Positions 6,781 to 8,409 of a stretch of DNA of 8,409 bases are shown here, in pieces; the first letter of the stretch is position 1; every line of letters starts with the position of its first letter. This stretch comes from Nitrospira sp. UBA5699 (GTDB lineage: Bacteria > Nitrospirota > Nitrospiria > Nitrospirales > Nitrospiraceae). The position numbers were made by a program, and so were the translations under genes. The notes below the pieces were generated by a model that did no database searches, had not been told where the DNA came from, and saw only the letters and a program-made list of their open reading frames with translations. The stretch is taken from contig DIHJ01000049.1 in assembly GCA_002420105.1 (NCBI GenBank), forward strand, positions 1,280 through 9,688. Direction: 5' to 3'.

Positions 6781-6786
6781 GGAGGA
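6781..6786 (+). promoter_or_regulatory. Candidate ribosome binding site of the FAD oxidoreductase
   Basis: GGAGGA lies ten bases before ATG 6797, slightly long spacing. An alternative in-frame ATG at 6830 is preceded by AGAGGA (6816-6821), eight bases away. Both are plausible. The conserved region of the protein begins after either start, so function is unaffected. Confidence 0.5.
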
Positions 6787-6796
6787 ATGATGTGCC

Positions 6797-8386
6797 ATGA
6801 TGACGCCGACGTCGCAGAGGACACCTTCGATGCATGAGCATGAAGCGAGGCTGGTTCTGCCGGATGATGAGCACAACCGCCTCCTCGAGGCCAACGTCCA
6901 TCCTTCGAACTGGGTCAATCCTCAGCCCGCCGGGCGGTACAACATGGTGGTGCTCGGAGCCGGGACGGCGGGGCTGATCACGGCCGTGATTGCCGCCGGT
7001 ATCGGGGCCAAAGTCGCGCTGATCGAAAAGCATCTGATGGGCGGCGACTGCCTGAACGTCGGCTGTGTGCCCTCGAAAGGCGTCATTCGCGCCGCGCGGG
7101 CCTGGGCGGATCTGCGCAACGCCTCGGAGTTTGGGATTCACGTACCCCCCGGGGTGAGGTACGACTTCGACGCCGCCATGGCGCGCATGCGCAAGTTGCG
7201 GGCGCGGATCAGCCGCAACGATTCGGCTCAGCGCTACGCCGGCCTGGGTGTTGACGTGTACATCGGCAGCGGACGGTTCACCGGCGCCGACAGGATTCAG
7301 GTCGAAGGGCCGGCGGGTAACCGCACGCTGACCTTCGCGAAGGCCGCAATCTGCACCGGGGCCCGCGCCTCGGCGCCGCCCACTCCGGGATTGACGGAAG
7401 CGGGGTATCTTACCAACGAAACGGTGTTCTCGCTGACCGAACTGCCTCAGCGCATCGGGGTGCTCGGCGCCGGACCGATCGGCTGCGAATTGGCGCAGTC
7501 GTTTGCGCGTTTCGGCAGCCAGGTCTACCTGATCGAAGCCTTGCACGGCATCATGCCCAACGAAGACCGCGATGCGGCCGAGATCGTCCAGCGCCGGATG
7601 CAGCGCGACGGCGTCACGCTGCTGTGTTGCGGAAAAGACATGCACGTCGGCAGGACGGAGGGCGGCAAACGGCTGCGGGTCGACTCGCACGGCCGCCAAT
7701 ACGACGTCACGGTGGATGAGATCCTGGTCGGCGTCGGCCGTACGCCCAACGTCGAAGGGTTGGGGCTCGAAGCCGTCGGTGTGGAATACGACAACAGCGG
7801 CGTGAAGGTGAACGGCCGGCTGCAAACGACCAATCCGAGAATCTACGCGGCGGGCGACGTCTGTTCGCGGCACAAGTTCACGCATGCGGCCGACGCCATG
7901 GCGCAGATCGTGATCCAAAACGCGTTGTTCCCGCACCCCTTCGGATTGGCCTATGCGAACGTCGATTCCCTGGTCATGCCCTGGTGTACGTATACCGAGC
8001 CGGAAGTGGCCCACGTCGGGATGTATGAAAAGGAGGCGAAGGCCAGGGGAATCGAGGTCGAAACCTATACGTACAAGCTCGAGGAGGTCGATCGTGCCGT
8101 CCTGGATGGAGAAGACGAGGGCTTCGCACGGGTGCACATTCAAAAGGGGACGGACAGGATTCTCGGGGCGACGATCGTCGCCGCGCATGCCGGCGAGATG
8201 ATCGGGGAATTCTCCGTGGCGATGAAGGCCGGCGCCGGCGCCAGAACGATCGCCGGGACGATCCATCCCTACCCGACGCAGGCCGAAGTGATCAAGAAGG
8301 CCGTCAACCTGTGGCGCAAGGCGCATTTTTCCGAAAGCCAGAAGAACATTCTGAAGAAGTGGTTTGCCTGGGCGAGAAAAGGATGA
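6797..8386 (+). CDS. FAD/NAD-dependent disulfide oxidoreductase, mercuric reductase-like (class I)
   Basis: A 529-residue flavoprotein. An N-terminal extension of about 47 residues (HPSNWVNPQPAGRYN just before the core) precedes the FAD-binding GAGTAG at 54-59 with E77 at the end of the second strand. The redox-active pair is C85 and C90 in GGDCLNVGCVPSK. The NAD-binding GAGPIG is at 224-229, with E247 closing the following strand, which favours NADH over NADPH. GD at 353-354 contacts FAD. The C-terminal interface domain has HPYPTQAE at 490-497: aligned on the PT-x-x-E motif, Tyr492 takes the place of the catalytic His of lipoamide dehydrogenase and glutathione reductase, as in mercuric reductases. 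There is no HMA domain and no C-terminal Cys-Cys pair, so mercury reduction is unlikely; an adjacent pair C277-C278 lies in the NAD domain. The substrate is unknown. Coupling with the upstream TVP38 gene is supported by known fusions. The start may be 6797 or 6830. Confidence 0.9.
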   Translation: MMTPTSQRTPSMHEHEARLVLPDDEHNRLLEANVHPSNWVNPQPAGRYNMVVLGAGTAGLITAVIAAGIGAKVALIEKHLMGGDCLNVGCVPSKGVIRAARAWADLRNASEFGIHVPPGVRYDFDAAMARMRKLRARISRNDSAQRYAGLGVDVYIGSGRFTGADRIQVEGPAGNRTLTFAKAAICTGARASAPPTPGLTEAGYLTNETVFSLTELPQRIGVLGAGPIGCELAQSFARFGSQVYLIEALHGIMPNEDRDAAEIVQRRMQRDGVTLLCCGKDMHVGRTEGGKRLRVDSHGRQYDVTVDEILVGVGRTPNVEGLGLEAVGVEYDNSGVKVNGRLQTTNPRIYAAGDVCSRHKFTHAADAMAQIVIQNALFPHPFGLAYANVDSLVMPWCTYTEPEVAHVGMYEKEAKARGIEVETYTYKLEEVDRAVLDGEDEGFARVHIQKGTDRILGATIVAAHAGEMIGEFSVAMKAGAGARTIAGTIHPYPTQAEVIKKAVNLWRKAHFSESQKNILKKWFAWARKG

Positions 8387-8394
8387 AGGACGGA

Positions 8395-8409
8395 ATGGCG
8401 GCCGCCGCT
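8395..8409 (+). CDS. Probable start of the next gene, cut by the window edge
   Basis: ATG at 8395 follows AAGGA (8387-8391, counted from just after the previous stop) by a few bases and is open to the window end, reading M-A-A-A-A. An in-frame ATG at 8383 overlaps the oxidoreductase stop as ATGA but has no spaced ribosome binding site. Either way it would be translationally close to the TVP38/oxidoreductase pair. Only a few codons are visible, so the product cannot be named. Confidence 0.3.

Noticed and set aside
6787..6837. 16-codon frame starting ATGATG between the TVP38 and oxidoreductase genes
   Set aside because: The GGAGGA directly abuts its ATG, leaving no spacing; the product has no feature and it overlaps the oxidoreductase start.
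6599..8326. 575-codon open frame on the minus strand opposite the FAD oxidoreductase
   Set aside because: Its product is Arg/His/Asp-rich with no recognisable domain, and the plus-strand gene has every motif of its family. Long antisense frames are common in high-GC genes.
6797..8386. Naming the oxidoreductase mercuric reductase (merA)
   Set aside because: No HMA domain, no C-terminal vicinal cysteines, and no merR, merT or merP nearby; only the core fold and the Tyr motif are shared.

Overview
This 8.4 kb window is GC-rich bacterial chromosome carrying six complete protein genes, a seventh very likely complete one, and a gene cut at each edge. I see no phage, IS, CRISPR, tRNA or rRNA. The gene set points to a diderm (Gram-negative-type) bacterium: a YdbH/YnbE/YdbL outer-membrane lipid operon, a lipoprotein, and several Sec signal peptides. 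The overall flavour (high GC, sulfite-oxidase-like molybdoenzyme, TVP38 plus FAD-oxidoreductase pair, small EF-hand secretory protein) reminds me of Nitrospirota (Nitrospira-like), but no marker gene here proves that; treat it as a guess.

Layout. (1) Bases 1-944, minus strand: 3'-truncated enolase-superfamily gene, best read as an L-Ala-D/L-Glu (dipeptide) epimerase; the lysine and metal-ligand residues that fall inside the window are all present and correctly spaced. (2) 945-1090: divergent intergenic region. (3) 1091-4457, plus strand: ydbH, ynbE and ydbL in a tight operon (gaps of 17 and 20 bases). In E. coli the inner-membrane-anchored YdbH and the outer-membrane lipoprotein YnbE form a bridge that carries phospholipid to the outer membrane, with periplasmic YdbL as an assisting factor. 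(4) 4464-5108, minus strand: cytoplasmic sulfite-oxidase-like molybdopterin enzyme, convergent with ydbL with only six bases between the stop codons. (5) 5263-5820, plus: secreted protein with one perfect C-terminal EF-hand loop and a degenerate second one. (6) 6000-8386, plus: a TVP38/TMEM64 (VTT/DedA-superfamily) membrane protein followed after 59 bases by a mercuric-reductase-like FAD/NAD disulfide oxidoreductase; the same two modules occur fused in other bacteria, so they probably act together. A further gene probably begins at 8395 and runs out of the window.

The two parts most worth attention are the compact YdbH-YnbE-YdbL lipid bridge, whose YnbE is strikingly like the E. coli protein, and the TVP38/oxidoreductase pair, where the flavoenzyme keeps its redox-active cysteine pair but has Tyr where glutathione reductase and lipoamide dehydrogenase carry the catalytic His. 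Neither is a wholly new system as far as the sequence shows, but the second has no firmly assigned substrate.
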